Origin: Kribbella steppae
GTDB taxonomy: Bacteria > Actinomycetota > Actinomycetes > Propionibacteriales > Kribbellaceae
Direction: 5' to 3'
Assembly: GCF_004342025.1 (NCBI RefSeq)
Contig: NZ_SLWN01000001.1
Coordinates: 603,972 to 667,971, forward strand
Length of the DNA: 64,000 nucleotides
The position numbers and the translations under genes were made by a program. Shown piece by piece: positions 7,948 through 15,517 of the stretch (its first letter is position 1; each line of letters begins with the position of its first letter). Under the pieces are notes generated by a model. The model had not been told where the DNA came from. It saw only the letters and a list, made by a program, of their open reading frames with translations, and did no database searches.

Positions 7948-8948
7948 GCATGTTCGAACTCGAGTTCATGCAGCGGGCGCTGATCGCCGGTCTGCTCACC
8001 GGGCTCTCCGCACCCGCGATCGGGACCTACCTGGTCCAGCGCCGACTGTCCCTGATGGGCGACGGCATCGGCCACATCGCGATCACCGGTGTCGCACTGG
8101 GCCTGCTCACCGGGACTGCACCGGTTCTCACCGCCGTGATCGTCGCCATCGTCGGTGCCACCGCGATCGAGCTGGTGCGCGCCCGTGGGAAGGCCAGCGG
8201 CGACGTCGCCCTCGCACTGCTCTTCTACGGCGGAATCGCGGGCGGTGTACTGCTCATCGGCCTGGCCGGACAGGGCGCTGCCACGCTGAACACGTATCTG
8301 TTCGGCTCACTGACCACGGTGTCGCCGAGTGATCTGTACGTCGTCGTCGGGCTGGCTGTCGCCGTACTGGTGGTGGCGATCGGACTGGGACCGCAGCTGT
8401 TCGCGGTGTGCCAGGACGAGGAGTTCGCGCGAGTCACTGGCCTCAGAGTGCAGCTGCTGAACCTGATTATCGCTGTGATGGCTGCAGTCACTGTGACGGT
8501 GGCGATGCGGACAGTGGGATTGCTGCTGGTCAGTGCACTGATGGTCGTGCCGGTGGCGACGGCGCAGCAGATCACGCGTTCGTTCCGCAGTACGTTCGTC
8601 ACGGCGTGTGCGATCGGCGTACTGGCGTGTCTGGCCGGCATCGTCACGTCGTACAACGCGAACGTGGCTCCGGGCGCGACCATCGTCGTACTGGCGCTGG
8701 CCGGGTTCGCGGTGGCGGCGACGGTCGGGACGCTGATCCGGCGGCGGCAAGGACGGGTCGCACCGCTCGCTGACGAGGAGCCCGAGGTCGGCGTACCCGC
8801 GCCCGAGCCCCACGTTGTGAGCGACGGGCACCCGCACGCGCACAACCCGCAGTGCGGGCACACCAAGGTCGAGCACGGCGACCACGTCGACTACGTGCAC
8901 GACGGGCATCTGCACGCGGCGCACGGGGACCACTGGGATGAGCACTAG
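7944..8948 (+). CDS. znuB: Zinc ABC importer permease subunit
   Basis: A membrane permease of the ABC-3 family with about eight to nine helices, carrying GDGIGHIAITGVALGLL and ARVTGLRVQLLNLIIAVMAA, both typical of ZnuB/MntB proteins. The ATG at 7944 overlaps the znuC stop (ATGA); an in-frame ATG at 7932 is also possible. The last ~50 residues form a cytoplasmic His-rich tail with about twelve histidines (HPHAHNPQCGH, HGDHVDYVHDGHLHAAHGDH), likely metal-binding. Confidence 0.94.
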   Translation: MSMFELEFMQRALIAGLLTGLSAPAIGTYLVQRRLSLMGDGIGHIAITGVALGLLTGTAPVLTAVIVAIVGATAIELVRARGKASGDVALALLFYGGIAGGVLLIGLAGQGAATLNTYLFGSLTTVSPSDLYVVVGLAVAVLVVAIGLGPQLFAVCQDEEFARVTGLRVQLLNLIIAVMAAVTVTVAMRTVGLLLVSALMVVPVATAQQITRSFRSTFVTACAIGVLACLAGIVTSYNANVAPGATIVVLALAGFAVAATVGTLIRRRQGRVAPLADEEPEVGVPAPEPHVVSDGHPHAHNPQCGHTKVEHGDHVDYVHDGHLHAAHGDHWDEH

Positions 8949-9017
8949 GTTGTTGACCTCTGAGAGAATTGGCGGGGTTACCGGGGAAATCACGGTGACG
9001 GAGTGACAGGAGGAACG

Positions 9018-9413
9018 GTGGCCATCGGAACACGCTCGACCCGTCAGCGCGCGGCGGTCGCGTCCGCGCTCGACAATCTCGACGACTTCCGGACCGCCCA
9101 GGAGATCCACCAGGAGCTCCGGGGCGCGGGCGAGGCCGTCGGCCTGACCACCGTCTACCGCACCCTGCAGGCGCTCGCCGACTCGCGCGAGGTCGACGTA
9201 CTGCGCACCGCCGACGGCGAGACGGCGTACCGACGCTGCTCGAAGGGGCACCATCACCATCTGGTCTGCCGCAGCTGCGGCCGCACAGTCGAGGTCGAGG
9301 GACCGGCGGTGGAGCGCTGGGCGGACAAGGTCGCGGCCGAGCACGGGTACGCCGACATCAGCCACACGCTGGAGATCTTCGGCACCTGCGCGGAATGCCA
9401 GCAGACCTCCTGA
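9018..9413 (+). CDS. zur: Zinc uptake regulator, Fur family
   Basis: A 131-residue repressor that binds DNA when loaded with zinc and shuts down uptake genes. It has the winged-helix segment GLTTVYRTLQALADSREVD, the metal-site segment GHHHHLVCRSCG and the second structural zinc pair CAEC near the end. The GTG at 9018 is preceded by AGGAGG (9008-9013); an upstream GTG at 9003 lacks such a site. It lies 54 bases after znuB in the same direction and its predicted target box is at 6188-6204. zur next to glyS/uppS is also the M. tuberculosis arrangement. Confidence 0.9.
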   Translation: MAIGTRSTRQRAAVASALDNLDDFRTAQEIHQELRGAGEAVGLTTVYRTLQALADSREVDVLRTADGETAYRRCSKGHHHHLVCRSCGRTVEVEGPAVERWADKVAAEHGYADISHTLEIFGTCAECQQTS

Positions 9414-9422
9414 CCGGGGCGG

Positions 9423-10082
9423 TCAGGTTCCGCGGACCGAGGCCACGAAGCGCTGATACCGGCGGCGCCCGATCAGCCGCCAGACAACCCTGACCGGGGC
9501 CGGCAGGCCGGCCAGCATCCGGGCAGCCTCGTCGGGACGCGCGGTCTCGAGGAGCTCCCCCAGCGCGGTGAACCGCTGGTGCGGCTTGAACTTGCTGAAC
9601 GCAACCTTCCCCAGGTGGTCCCACTCGGCCTGAGTGATGTGCACCGCGATCAGCGGCACCACGTCACGCTCCTCCTCCGCGAGATGCTCGGCGAGCCGAG
9701 TCGAGATGGTCTCGAGGGCCGCGGCGAGCGACTCCGCGGCGGCGACCGTGGGCGCAGCCTGCCAGGCCGCCATCTCTCCGCGAGCCGTCTCGACCGCCTC
9801 GTGTACGCCGACGTGCTGCTGCTCCATGCGGTGAATCACAGTGGCCGACAGATCGGCGCGATCGAGCAGCAAGGGCCAGAGCAACTCGTCCTCGCTCGAG
9901 TGATGAGCGTGCAACCCGTCGAGCTGAAAATCGATGTACTCGGCCACGGCAGCAGCCCGGGACTCCGCGCCCGCGGCCACCACGTGGTCTCTCGCCTGCT
10001 CGAACCCCCGCCGGATCACGCGGTGGATCAAGGCCATCTCCCAGGGATCCGATGCCGTCACGGCACTGCTCGGTGTAGCCAT
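9423..10082 (-). CDS. Hemerythrin-like HHE domain protein
   Basis: A 219-residue four-helix protein with iron or oxygen ligand candidates in HAHHSSEDELLWPLL, HRMEQQHVGVHEAVE and LAEHLAEEERDVVPLI, the HHE pattern of hemerythrins. It probably senses or binds O2, NO or iron. The open frame extends upstream to 10334, but that part runs antisense to the TetR gene; the ATG at 10082 has GGGGG upstream and is chosen. It is divergent from a TetR gene with a perfect palindrome between them and is the likely target of that regulator. Confidence 0.85.
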   Translation of the reverse strand: MATPSSAVTASDPWEMALIHRVIRRGFEQARDHVVAAGAESRAAAVAEYIDFQLDGLHAHHSSEDELLWPLLLDRADLSATVIHRMEQQHVGVHEAVETARGEMAAWQAAPTVAAAESLAAALETISTRLAEHLAEEERDVVPLIAVHITQAEWDHLGKVAFSKFKPHQRFTALGELLETARPDEAARMLAGLPAPVRVVWRLIGRRRYQRFVASVRGT

Positions 10083-10105
10083 TTGTGCCCCCATGCGCTT
10101 GATCC

Positions 10106-10132
10106 GTTCACTAGTGATAGTCACTAGTGAAC
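10106..10132. promoter_or_regulatory. Perfect palindromic operator of the hemerythrin/TetR pair
   Basis: Two identical inverted halves GTTCACTAGTGA and TCACTAGTGAAC are separated by TAG. Each half contains its own palindrome CACTAGTG. The site lies 24 bases upstream of the hemerythrin start and 22 upstream of the TetR start, the expected place for an operator controlling both. Confidence 0.82.
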
Positions 10133-10154
10133 GACTACTGCTAGTTTGGGTCGG

Positions 10155-10781
10155 GTGGCGAAGGCTGTCAATACACCGAGGCGCACCCGGCGCGAGCAGG
10201 CGGCGGCGACCCGGGAACGGATGATCCGCGCGGCGATCGAGGTCTTCTCCGAGGCGGGTTACGTCGGTGCGCGGATGAGCGACATCGCCACCAGTGCAGG
10301 CGTTGCCGTGCAGACCGTGTACTTCACCTTTCACACCAAGGCCGAACTACTGCAGGCGTGCTTCGACCACGCCGTGCTCGGACCGGACCGGCTACTTCCG
10401 ATGGAGCAGCCGTTCCTCACCGATCTCGCCACGGCGGAGTCCGGCCGGTCGGCGGTGACCGCCTTCGTCCGGGGCAACACCGCGATCCTGACGCGGGTCG
10501 CGGCCATCAAAGAGGTCGCCGAGTCGGCGCCACACGAACCTGACGCCGCCGCCGTGGTCGAGCGCACTGAAGGTTTGCGTCGTGAGGGCTTGGGCCAGAT
10601 CGTCGAGCTGATCGCCGAGCGCTGGGGCCTGCGGTCCGGTCTGGACGCTGCCGAGGCCACCGACCTGCTGATGATGCTCTCCTCGTCCGGACCGTATCTC
10701 ACGCTGCGGCGCTACGGCTGGAGCGAGGAGAAGTACGCCGCCTGGCTGACCGAAACGCTCGCCCGGGAGCTCCTCGCCTGA
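10155..10781 (+). CDS. TetR family transcriptional regulator
   Basis: A 208-residue regulator with the TetR helix-turn-helix RERMIRAAIEVFSEAG ... MSDIATSAGVAVQTVYFTF in the first 60 residues. The C-terminal ligand domain gives no ligand clue. The GTG at 10155 follows a possible -10 TAGTTT (10142-10147) and may be leaderless; a TTG at 10146 is the alternative. It probably represses itself and the hemerythrin gene through the palindrome at 10106-10132. Confidence 0.85.
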   Translation: MAKAVNTPRRTRREQAAATRERMIRAAIEVFSEAGYVGARMSDIATSAGVAVQTVYFTFHTKAELLQACFDHAVLGPDRLLPMEQPFLTDLATAESGRSAVTAFVRGNTAILTRVAAIKEVAESAPHEPDAAAVVERTEGLRREGLGQIVELIAERWGLRSGLDAAEATDLLMMLSSSGPYLTLRRYGWSEEKYAAWLTETLARELLA

Positions 10782-10799
10782 GTGCGCTCCAGGTCACCT

Positions 10800-10830
10800 T
10801 TGCCTTTGAGCGCACTCTAAGGCGTACGGT
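10800..10830 (+). promoter_or_regulatory. MerR-type promoter with 19-bp spacer and dyad operator
   Basis: -35 TTGCCT (10800-10805) and -10 TACGGT (10825-10830) are separated by 19 bases, the long spacer that MerR regulators correct by twisting DNA. The spacer carries the dyad CCTTTGAG-CGCA-CTCTAAGG (10803-10822, seven of eight pairs). A second similar copy, CCTGAGTGCGCTCCAGG, precedes it at about 10777-10793, so GAGTGCGCTC (10780-10789) and GAGCGCACTC (10808-10817) also form a perfect wider inverted repeat. The expected transcript start coincides with the merR ATG at 10838. Confidence 0.75.
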
Positions 10831-10837
10831 CGAAGAC

Positions 10838-11326
10838 ATGAACACGACCGGCATCCTCACCACTCCCGAACGGCGGCAGGCATTCGTCGACCGGTACGAG
10901 GTGCCGCCGCTGACGCCACTCGATCCCGAGCTGCTCCGACTGCTGGACCTCCCCGACGACCTGCCGGAGCACCTGAGCATCGCCGAGGCGGCCGAGGTCA
11001 CCGGGCTCACCGCCCACACGCTGCGGTACTACGAGCGGATCGGGCTGGTCCACGTCGGTCGGGACAAGGCCGGCTACCGGTACTACGACCGGCAGGCGCT
11101 GGCCCGGATCGTGTTCATCACCAGGCTGCGGCTGTCGGACATGCCGATCAGCACGATCAGCCACTACCTGGAGCTGGTCGAGCAGGGCGAGGAGACCGCA
11201 CCGCAGCGGCTCGCCCTGATGGAGGAGCACCGGGCGACGATCCAGCGGCGGCTGCGGGAACTGCAGGCGGCGCTGGCGGTGACCGACTACAAGATCACCA
11301 CGTACGGCGGACACGCCACTCCGTAA
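10838..11326 (+). CDS. MerR family transcriptional regulator
   Basis: A 162-residue regulator with the MerR winged helix [26 protein letters not shown] and wing [10 protein letters not shown], followed by a short coiled coil ending near residue 150. An N-terminal ~45-residue extension precedes the DNA-binding domain. Regulators of this kind usually control a neighbouring aldo/keto reductase or dehydrogenase; here the adjacent reductase is only a remnant. The gene likely autoregulates through the dyad directly upstream. No cysteine pattern for metal sensing is present. Confidence 0.85.
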   Translation: MNTTGILTTPERRQAFVDRYEVPPLTPLDPELLRLLDLPDDLPEHLSIAEAAEVTGLTAHTLRYYERIGLVHVGRDKAGYRYYDRQALARIVFITRLRLSDMPISTISHYLELVEQGEETAPQRLALMEEHRATIQRRLRELQAALAVTDYKITTYGGHATP

Positions 11327-11355
11327 TTGTCTTCTGCCTGGCCGACCGTCGTCGT

Positions 11356-11898
11356 GACGTCCGTCGGCGGGCGGAGCCATGCCAAACGGCGGACACGATC
11401 CGGCGCGCGCACGCCATCCACCCGATCACGGCGGTGCAGAGCGAGTGGTCGCTGTTCAGCCGGGACATCGAGGAGTCGGTCCTGCCGACGTGCCGCGAGC
11501 TCGGGATCGGGATCGTGCCTTACTCACCGCTCGGGCGCGGGATGCTGACCGGCGCTGTGCCGCAAAACCTCGACGCCGACGACTACCGGCGGACATTGCC
11601 CCGCTTCACCGGCGAGAACCTCGACGCCAATCTGGCGCTGGTGGACGAGATTCGGACGGTTGCTGCCCGCTACGAGGCGACGCCCGGTCAGGTCGCGCTT
11701 GCGTGGGTGCTTGCTCAGGGCAATGATGTGGCGCCGATCCCGGGGACCAAGCGGCGGAAGTATCTGGAGGAGAACGTGGCGGCTCTCGAGGTGCTGCTCT
11801 CCGAGGATGATCTGGCCGCGCTGTCGAAGCTGACGCCGGTGGGTCCGCGGTACCCAGACATGACCTGGGTCGACCGGAGTACTGCACCACTGGGGTGA
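11356..11898 (+). pseudogene. 5'-truncated aldo/keto reductase remnant
   Basis: The frame that becomes readable from about 11380 ([21 protein letters not shown]) to 11898 matches the C-terminal half of the intact aldo/keto reductase at 22838-23824, including [29 protein letters not shown]. The N-terminal half with the catalytic Asp, Tyr, Lys and His is missing; the homology starts about 55 bases after the MerR stop. An internal ATG at 11434 could give a 154-residue product but not an active barrel. This is best read as decay by deletion next to its former regulator. Confidence 0.75.
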
Positions 11899-11916
11899 TA
11901 AACTGCTCTGCAGTAA

Positions 11917-11943
11917 GCCTTCCGCTGCCCGCGGGAGGCTTTT
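11917..11943 (+). terminator. Intrinsic terminator after the reductase remnant
   Basis: GCCTTCCGC (11917-11925) pairs with GCGGGAGGC (11931-11939) with one T-G wobble and a five-base loop, followed directly by TTTT (11940-11943). It ends transcription from the MerR/reductase region before the acetyltransferase gene. Confidence 0.78.
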
Positions 11944-11980
11944 CTGCGTTCTCATCCCCTTTCCTGTTGTGAGGAGACCC

Positions 11981-12478
11981 ATGTCTGATCTCGTCGTACG
12001 CCGTGCCGGTGAGGCCGATCGGGTGGTGCTGGAGCGGTTGTGGCTGATGTTCCGGCACGACCTGTCGGAGTTCCAGGGGCAGTTGCCGCGGCCGGACGGG
12101 AGTTACCGGAGTGAGCGGCTCGAGTCGGTGCTGGCGGGTGACCCGGACTGGGCTGGATACCTGTTCTCCACCGGGGAGAATCCGGTCGGGATCTCCTTCG
12201 TCCGTGCGTTGACGCAGCCTGTGCGGGTGATGAATACGTTCTTCATCGTCCGTCCGGCGCGGCGGAACGGGTTCGGGCTGCGCGCCGTCCAGGAGGTCAT
12301 CGCGCAGCATCCTGGGCGGTGGGAGGTGCCGTTCCAGGGGAACAACGCGACGGCGGTGCGGTTCTGGCGGCGGGTCGCGGCGTCGGTGGCCGGCGATGCG
12401 TGGACCGAGGAGACGCGGCCGATCCCGGGCGATCCCGACGCGACGCCGGATGTGTGGATCTCGTTCTCGGCCGTTTAG
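11981..12478 (+). CDS. GNAT family N-acetyltransferase
   Basis: A 165-residue acetyltransferase with [21 protein letters not shown] as the acetyl-CoA binding motif A region and [16 protein letters not shown] as motif B. The ATG at 11981 is preceded by GAGGAG (11971-11976). The substrate is unknown. Its stop codon overlaps the stop of the convergent mscR gene by four bases. Confidence 0.82.
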   Translation: MSDLVVRRAGEADRVVLERLWLMFRHDLSEFQGQLPRPDGSYRSERLESVLAGDPDWAGYLFSTGENPVGISFVRALTQPVRVMNTFFIVRPARRNGFGLRAVQEVIAQHPGRWEVPFQGNNATAVRFWRRVAASVAGDAWTEETRPIPGDPDATPDVWISFSAV

Positions 12479-13569
12479 AAGAGCACGACCGAGCGGAGGA
12501 CGTCGCCGTGGTGCATCTTGGTGAACGCGGCCTCGACCTCGTCCAGCGCGATCGTCTCGGAGACGAAGCGATCCAGCGGCAGCCGGCCCTGGAGGTGGAG
12601 ATCGATCAGCAGCGGGAAGTCGCGGGTCGGCAGGCAGTCGCCGTACCAGCTGGACTTGAGTGAACCGCCGCGACCGAAGAAGTCCAGTAACGGCATCTCC
12701 AGCGTCATCTCCGGGGTCGGTACGCCGACCAGGACCACGGTGCCGGCCAGGTCGCGGGCGTAGAAGGCCTGCTTCCACGTCTCCGGCCGGCCGACCGCGT
12801 CGATCACCACATCCGCGCCGAACCCACCGGTCAACTCCTGCACGGCCTCGACCACACCGTCGTGGTCAAGGCCCTTGGAGTTGATCGTGTGGGTCGCGCC
12901 GAGCTCCTGGGCTGTTGCGAGCTTGCGCTCGTCGATGTCGAGGGCGATGACCTTCGCCGCGCCGGCGAGCCGGGCTCCGACGACGGCCGCCGTACCGACA
13001 CCACCGCAGCCGATGACGGCGACCGAGTCACCGCGGCCGACGTTGCCGGTATTGATGGCGGCGCCGAGGCCGGCCATCACGCCGCAGCCGAGCAGTCCGG
13101 CGACCTCGGCCTTGGCGGCCGGGTCCACCTTGGTGCATTGACCGGCGGCGACCAGCGTCTTCTCGGCGAACGCGCCGATGCCGAGCGCCGGTGAGAGTTC
13201 GGTGCCGTCGGCAAGGGTCATCTTCTGCTCGGCGTTGTGCGTGTTGAAGCAGTACCACGGGCGACCGCGCAGACAGGCACGGCAGTTGCCACAGACAGCC
13301 CGCCAGTTCAGTACGACGAAGTCGCCGGGCTGGACGTCGGTGACACCGGCGCCGACCGACTCCACGATCCCGGCCGCCTCATGACCGAGGAGGAACGGGA
13401 AGTCGTCGTTGATGCCGCCCTCGCGGTAGTGCAGGTCGGTATGGCAGACGCCGCACGCCTGCACCTTCACCACCGCCTCCCCCGGTCCGGGATCCGGGAT
13501 CGTGATCTCCTCGATCGAGACCGGCTGACCCTTACCCGCCGCCACCACACCACGCACCGTCTGAACCAT
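12475..13569 (-). CDS. mscR: S-(hydroxymethyl)mycothiol dehydrogenase
   Basis: Oxidises the formaldehyde-mycothiol adduct with NAD+ in the cytoplasm and can also reduce S-nitrosomycothiol. The 364-residue zinc-dependent alcohol dehydrogenase is very close to M. tuberculosis AdhE2/MscR: catalytic zinc motif [29 protein letters not shown], four structural cysteines in [29 protein letters not shown], and Rossmann motif [10 protein letters not shown]. The signature stretches [19 protein letters not shown] and [11 protein letters not shown] are shared with that enzyme. Presence implies a mycothiol-producing actinobacterium. Confidence 0.95.
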   Translation of the reverse strand: MVQTVRGVVAAGKGQPVSIEEITIPDPGPGEAVVKVQACGVCHTDLHYREGGINDDFPFLLGHEAAGIVESVGAGVTDVQPGDFVVLNWRAVCGNCRACLRGRPWYCFNTHNAEQKMTLADGTELSPALGIGAFAEKTLVAAGQCTKVDPAAKAEVAGLLGCGVMAGLGAAINTGNVGRGDSVAVIGCGGVGTAAVVGARLAGAAKVIALDIDERKLATAQELGATHTINSKGLDHDGVVEAVQELTGGFGADVVIDAVGRPETWKQAFYARDLAGTVVLVGVPTPEMTLEMPLLDFFGRGGSLKSSWYGDCLPTRDFPLLIDLHLQGRLPLDRFVSETIALDEVEAAFTKMHHGDVLRSVVLF

Positions 13570-13624
13570 GCCCCGACGCTAGCCGCATCCGCCGCCCCCC
13601 GTCAGCCCCTCCGGGCGTGGCGCC

Positions 13625-13726
13625 GGGACCGAAGGACAGGAGGTATCGGGCCTGACCGGCTATCGCAGGCGAGCGCCCCGCCTGCCGACGCGGGCCGAGT
13701 GGCACTACCTCCTGTCCTTCGGTCCC
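13625..13726. repeat. 102-bp inverted-repeat element with perfect 21-bp ends
   Basis: The 21 bases at 13625-13645 (beginning GGGACCGAAGGACAGG) are the exact reverse complement of 13706-13726. Inside, GCAGGCG (13665-13671) and CGCCTGC (13679-13685) form a second hairpin. The element lies between the divergent mscR and ABC exporter genes. It contains no reading frame and no T-run; it may be an RNA hairpin or a miniature mobile-like element. Confidence 0.8.
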
Positions 13727-13806
13727 CCGTGTCCACCGGTTGGGGGACAGGGGGTCCGCCGAGCGGTGCTCCCGGGGAGCGGTGGGTGCGCGCGAGAGTT
13801 GAGGGC

Positions 13807-14685
13807 ATGGAGACAGATGAGGCTGTGAGGGTGCGGGGGCTGGTGAAGCGGTACCCGGACAAGGTGGCGGTGGACGGGGTCGACCTGGACATCCACCGGG
13901 GTGAGGTGTTCGCGCTGCTCGGGCCGAACGGAGCCGGCAAGACGACGATCGTGGAGATTCTGGAGGGGTATCGCCGCGCCGACGAGGGTGAGGTCAGTGT
14001 GCTCGGCGTCGAGCCGGCACGCGGCGACCGGAACTGGCGGGCGCGACTGGGGATCGTCGCCCAGTCGTCCCGCGACGAGGCCGAGCTCTCCGTCGCCGAG
14101 ATCGTGCACCACTTCGCCGGCTACTACCCGAATTCGCGCGACCCCGACGAGGTGATCGCCTCCGTCGGCCTGACCGAGAAGCGGAAGGCGCGGACCCGGA
14201 AGCTGTCCGGCGGCCAGCGTCGCCGCCTCGATGTCGCCCTCGGCGTGGTCGGCAATCCGGAACTGCTGTTCCTGGACGAGCCGACCACCGGTTTCGACCC
14301 CGAGGCGCGCCGGCAGTTCTGGACCCTGATCGAGGACCTGCGGACCGCCGGCACCACGATCCTGCTCACCACCCACTACCTGGACGAGGCCGAGCACCTG
14401 GCCGACCGGGTGGGCGTGATCGCCGACGGCCGCATGGTCGAGATCGCGACCCCCGAGACGCTCGGCGGGCGTGGCGCCCGGACCGCGCGAGTCTCCTGGC
14501 TGTCCGACGACGGGATGCGCGAGATCCGCACCGACGAGCCGACCGCGGAGGTCGCCCGGCTGATGGCGCAGTACGGCGGTGAGGTCCCGGAGCTGGAGGT
14601 ACGGCGGCCGAGCCTGGAAGACATCTACCTGGAACTGATCGGATCGGTCGCGGCCGCTCCGGCACTGGAAGGAGCTGTGCAGTGA
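13807..14685 (+). CDS. ABC exporter ATP-binding protein (DrrA-type)
   Basis: A 292-residue ATPase that energises the partner ABC-2 permease. Walker A GPNGAGKTT near residue 41, Q-loop GIVAQSS, signature KLSGGQRRRLDVALG, Walker B LLFLDEPTTGFD and H-loop LLTTHYLDEAEHLADR are all present, followed by the C-terminal extension of the drug-exporter subfamily. ATG at 13807 follows GAGGG; the frame is open far upstream, but that part covers the inverted repeat and the mscR antisense strand. First gene of an exporter-kinase-regulator operon. Confidence 0.9.
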   Translation: METDEAVRVRGLVKRYPDKVAVDGVDLDIHRGEVFALLGPNGAGKTTIVEILEGYRRADEGEVSVLGVEPARGDRNWRARLGIVAQSSRDEAELSVAEIVHHFAGYYPNSRDPDEVIASVGLTEKRKARTRKLSGGQRRRLDVALGVVGNPELLFLDEPTTGFDPEARRQFWTLIEDLRTAGTTILLTTHYLDEAEHLADRVGVIADGRMVEIATPETLGGRGARTARVSWLSDDGMREIRTDEPTAEVARLMAQYGGEVPELEVRRPSLEDIYLELIGSVAAAPALEGAVQ

Positions 14686-15491
14686 GCGTCGTACTCCCGT
14701 CGCCGGTGAAGGTCGGACTGTCGCGGACCGGGCTGGAAGTGAAGCAGTTCTTCCGGGAACGCGACCAGCTGATCTTCACCTTCTTCTTCCCGATCATCTT
14801 CCTGGCCATCTTCTCCGCCGTGTTCAGCGGGACCGACTTCTCCGACGGGGTCGACGCCGCCACCTACTTCACCCCTGGAATGATTGCCTCCGGCATCTTC
14901 CTGACCAGCTTCCAGTCGCTGTCCGTCACGATCGCGATGGAACGGGACGAGGACCTGCTGAAGCGGTTGCGCGGTACGCCGATGTCGCCGCACTCGTACT
15001 TCATCGGCAAGATCGGGCTGGTCCTGGTCACCTCGGTCCTGCAGTTCGGGCTGCTGCTCGCGATCGCCGGTCTGTTGCTGGGTGTGGACATTCCTACCGA
15101 GCCGACGAAGTGGCTGAACTTCCTCTGGATCTTCGTGCTGGGTACGGCGTCCGGGTCGGTGCTCGGGATCGCGTTCTCCGTCGTACCGAGGTCGGGTAAG
15201 GCCGCTTCCGCAGTGGTGACTCCGGTCGTCCTGCTGCTGCAGTTCATCTCCGGGGTGTACTTCGTCTACAGCAGCCTTCCGGCCTGGATGCAGACGCTCG
15301 CGGAGTTCTTCCCACTGAAGTGGCTCGCGCAGGGCATGCGGTCGGTGTTCCTGCCGGACGGGTTCGAGGTGAACGAGCCGGGTGGGTCGTGGCAGCTCGG
15401 CCTCGGCGCCTTGGTCCTGTCGGCGTGGCTGGTGGTCGGGCTGCTCGTCGCGCAGCGCGTCTTCCGGTGGACCCGCCGCGACGCCGGTTGA
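14682..15491 (+). CDS. ABC-2 type transporter permease
   Basis: A 269-residue membrane protein with six helices and the ABC-2 pattern: cytoplasmic N-terminus, FFFPIIFLAIFSAVFSG, the long hydrophobic core, and FFPLKWLAQGMRSVFLP near the end. It starts GTG overlapping the ATPase stop (GTGA). It should export a drug, lipid or peptide; the substrate is not predictable. Confidence 0.9.
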   Translation: MSVVLPSPVKVGLSRTGLEVKQFFRERDQLIFTFFFPIIFLAIFSAVFSGTDFSDGVDAATYFTPGMIASGIFLTSFQSLSVTIAMERDEDLLKRLRGTPMSPHSYFIGKIGLVLVTSVLQFGLLLAIAGLLLGVDIPTEPTKWLNFLWIFVLGTASGSVLGIAFSVVPRSGKAASAVVTPVVLLLQFISGVYFVYSSLPAWMQTLAEFFPLKWLAQGMRSVFLPDGFEVNEPGGSWQLGLGALVLSAWLVVGLLVAQRVFRWTRRDAG

Positions 15492-15517
15492 TTGTCGACA
15501 ATCTGCTGTAGAGGAAG

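Noticed and set aside
9003..9017. Upstream GTG as zur start
   Set aside because: It would place the AGGAGG ribosome site inside the coding sequence; GTG 9018 is correctly placed after it.
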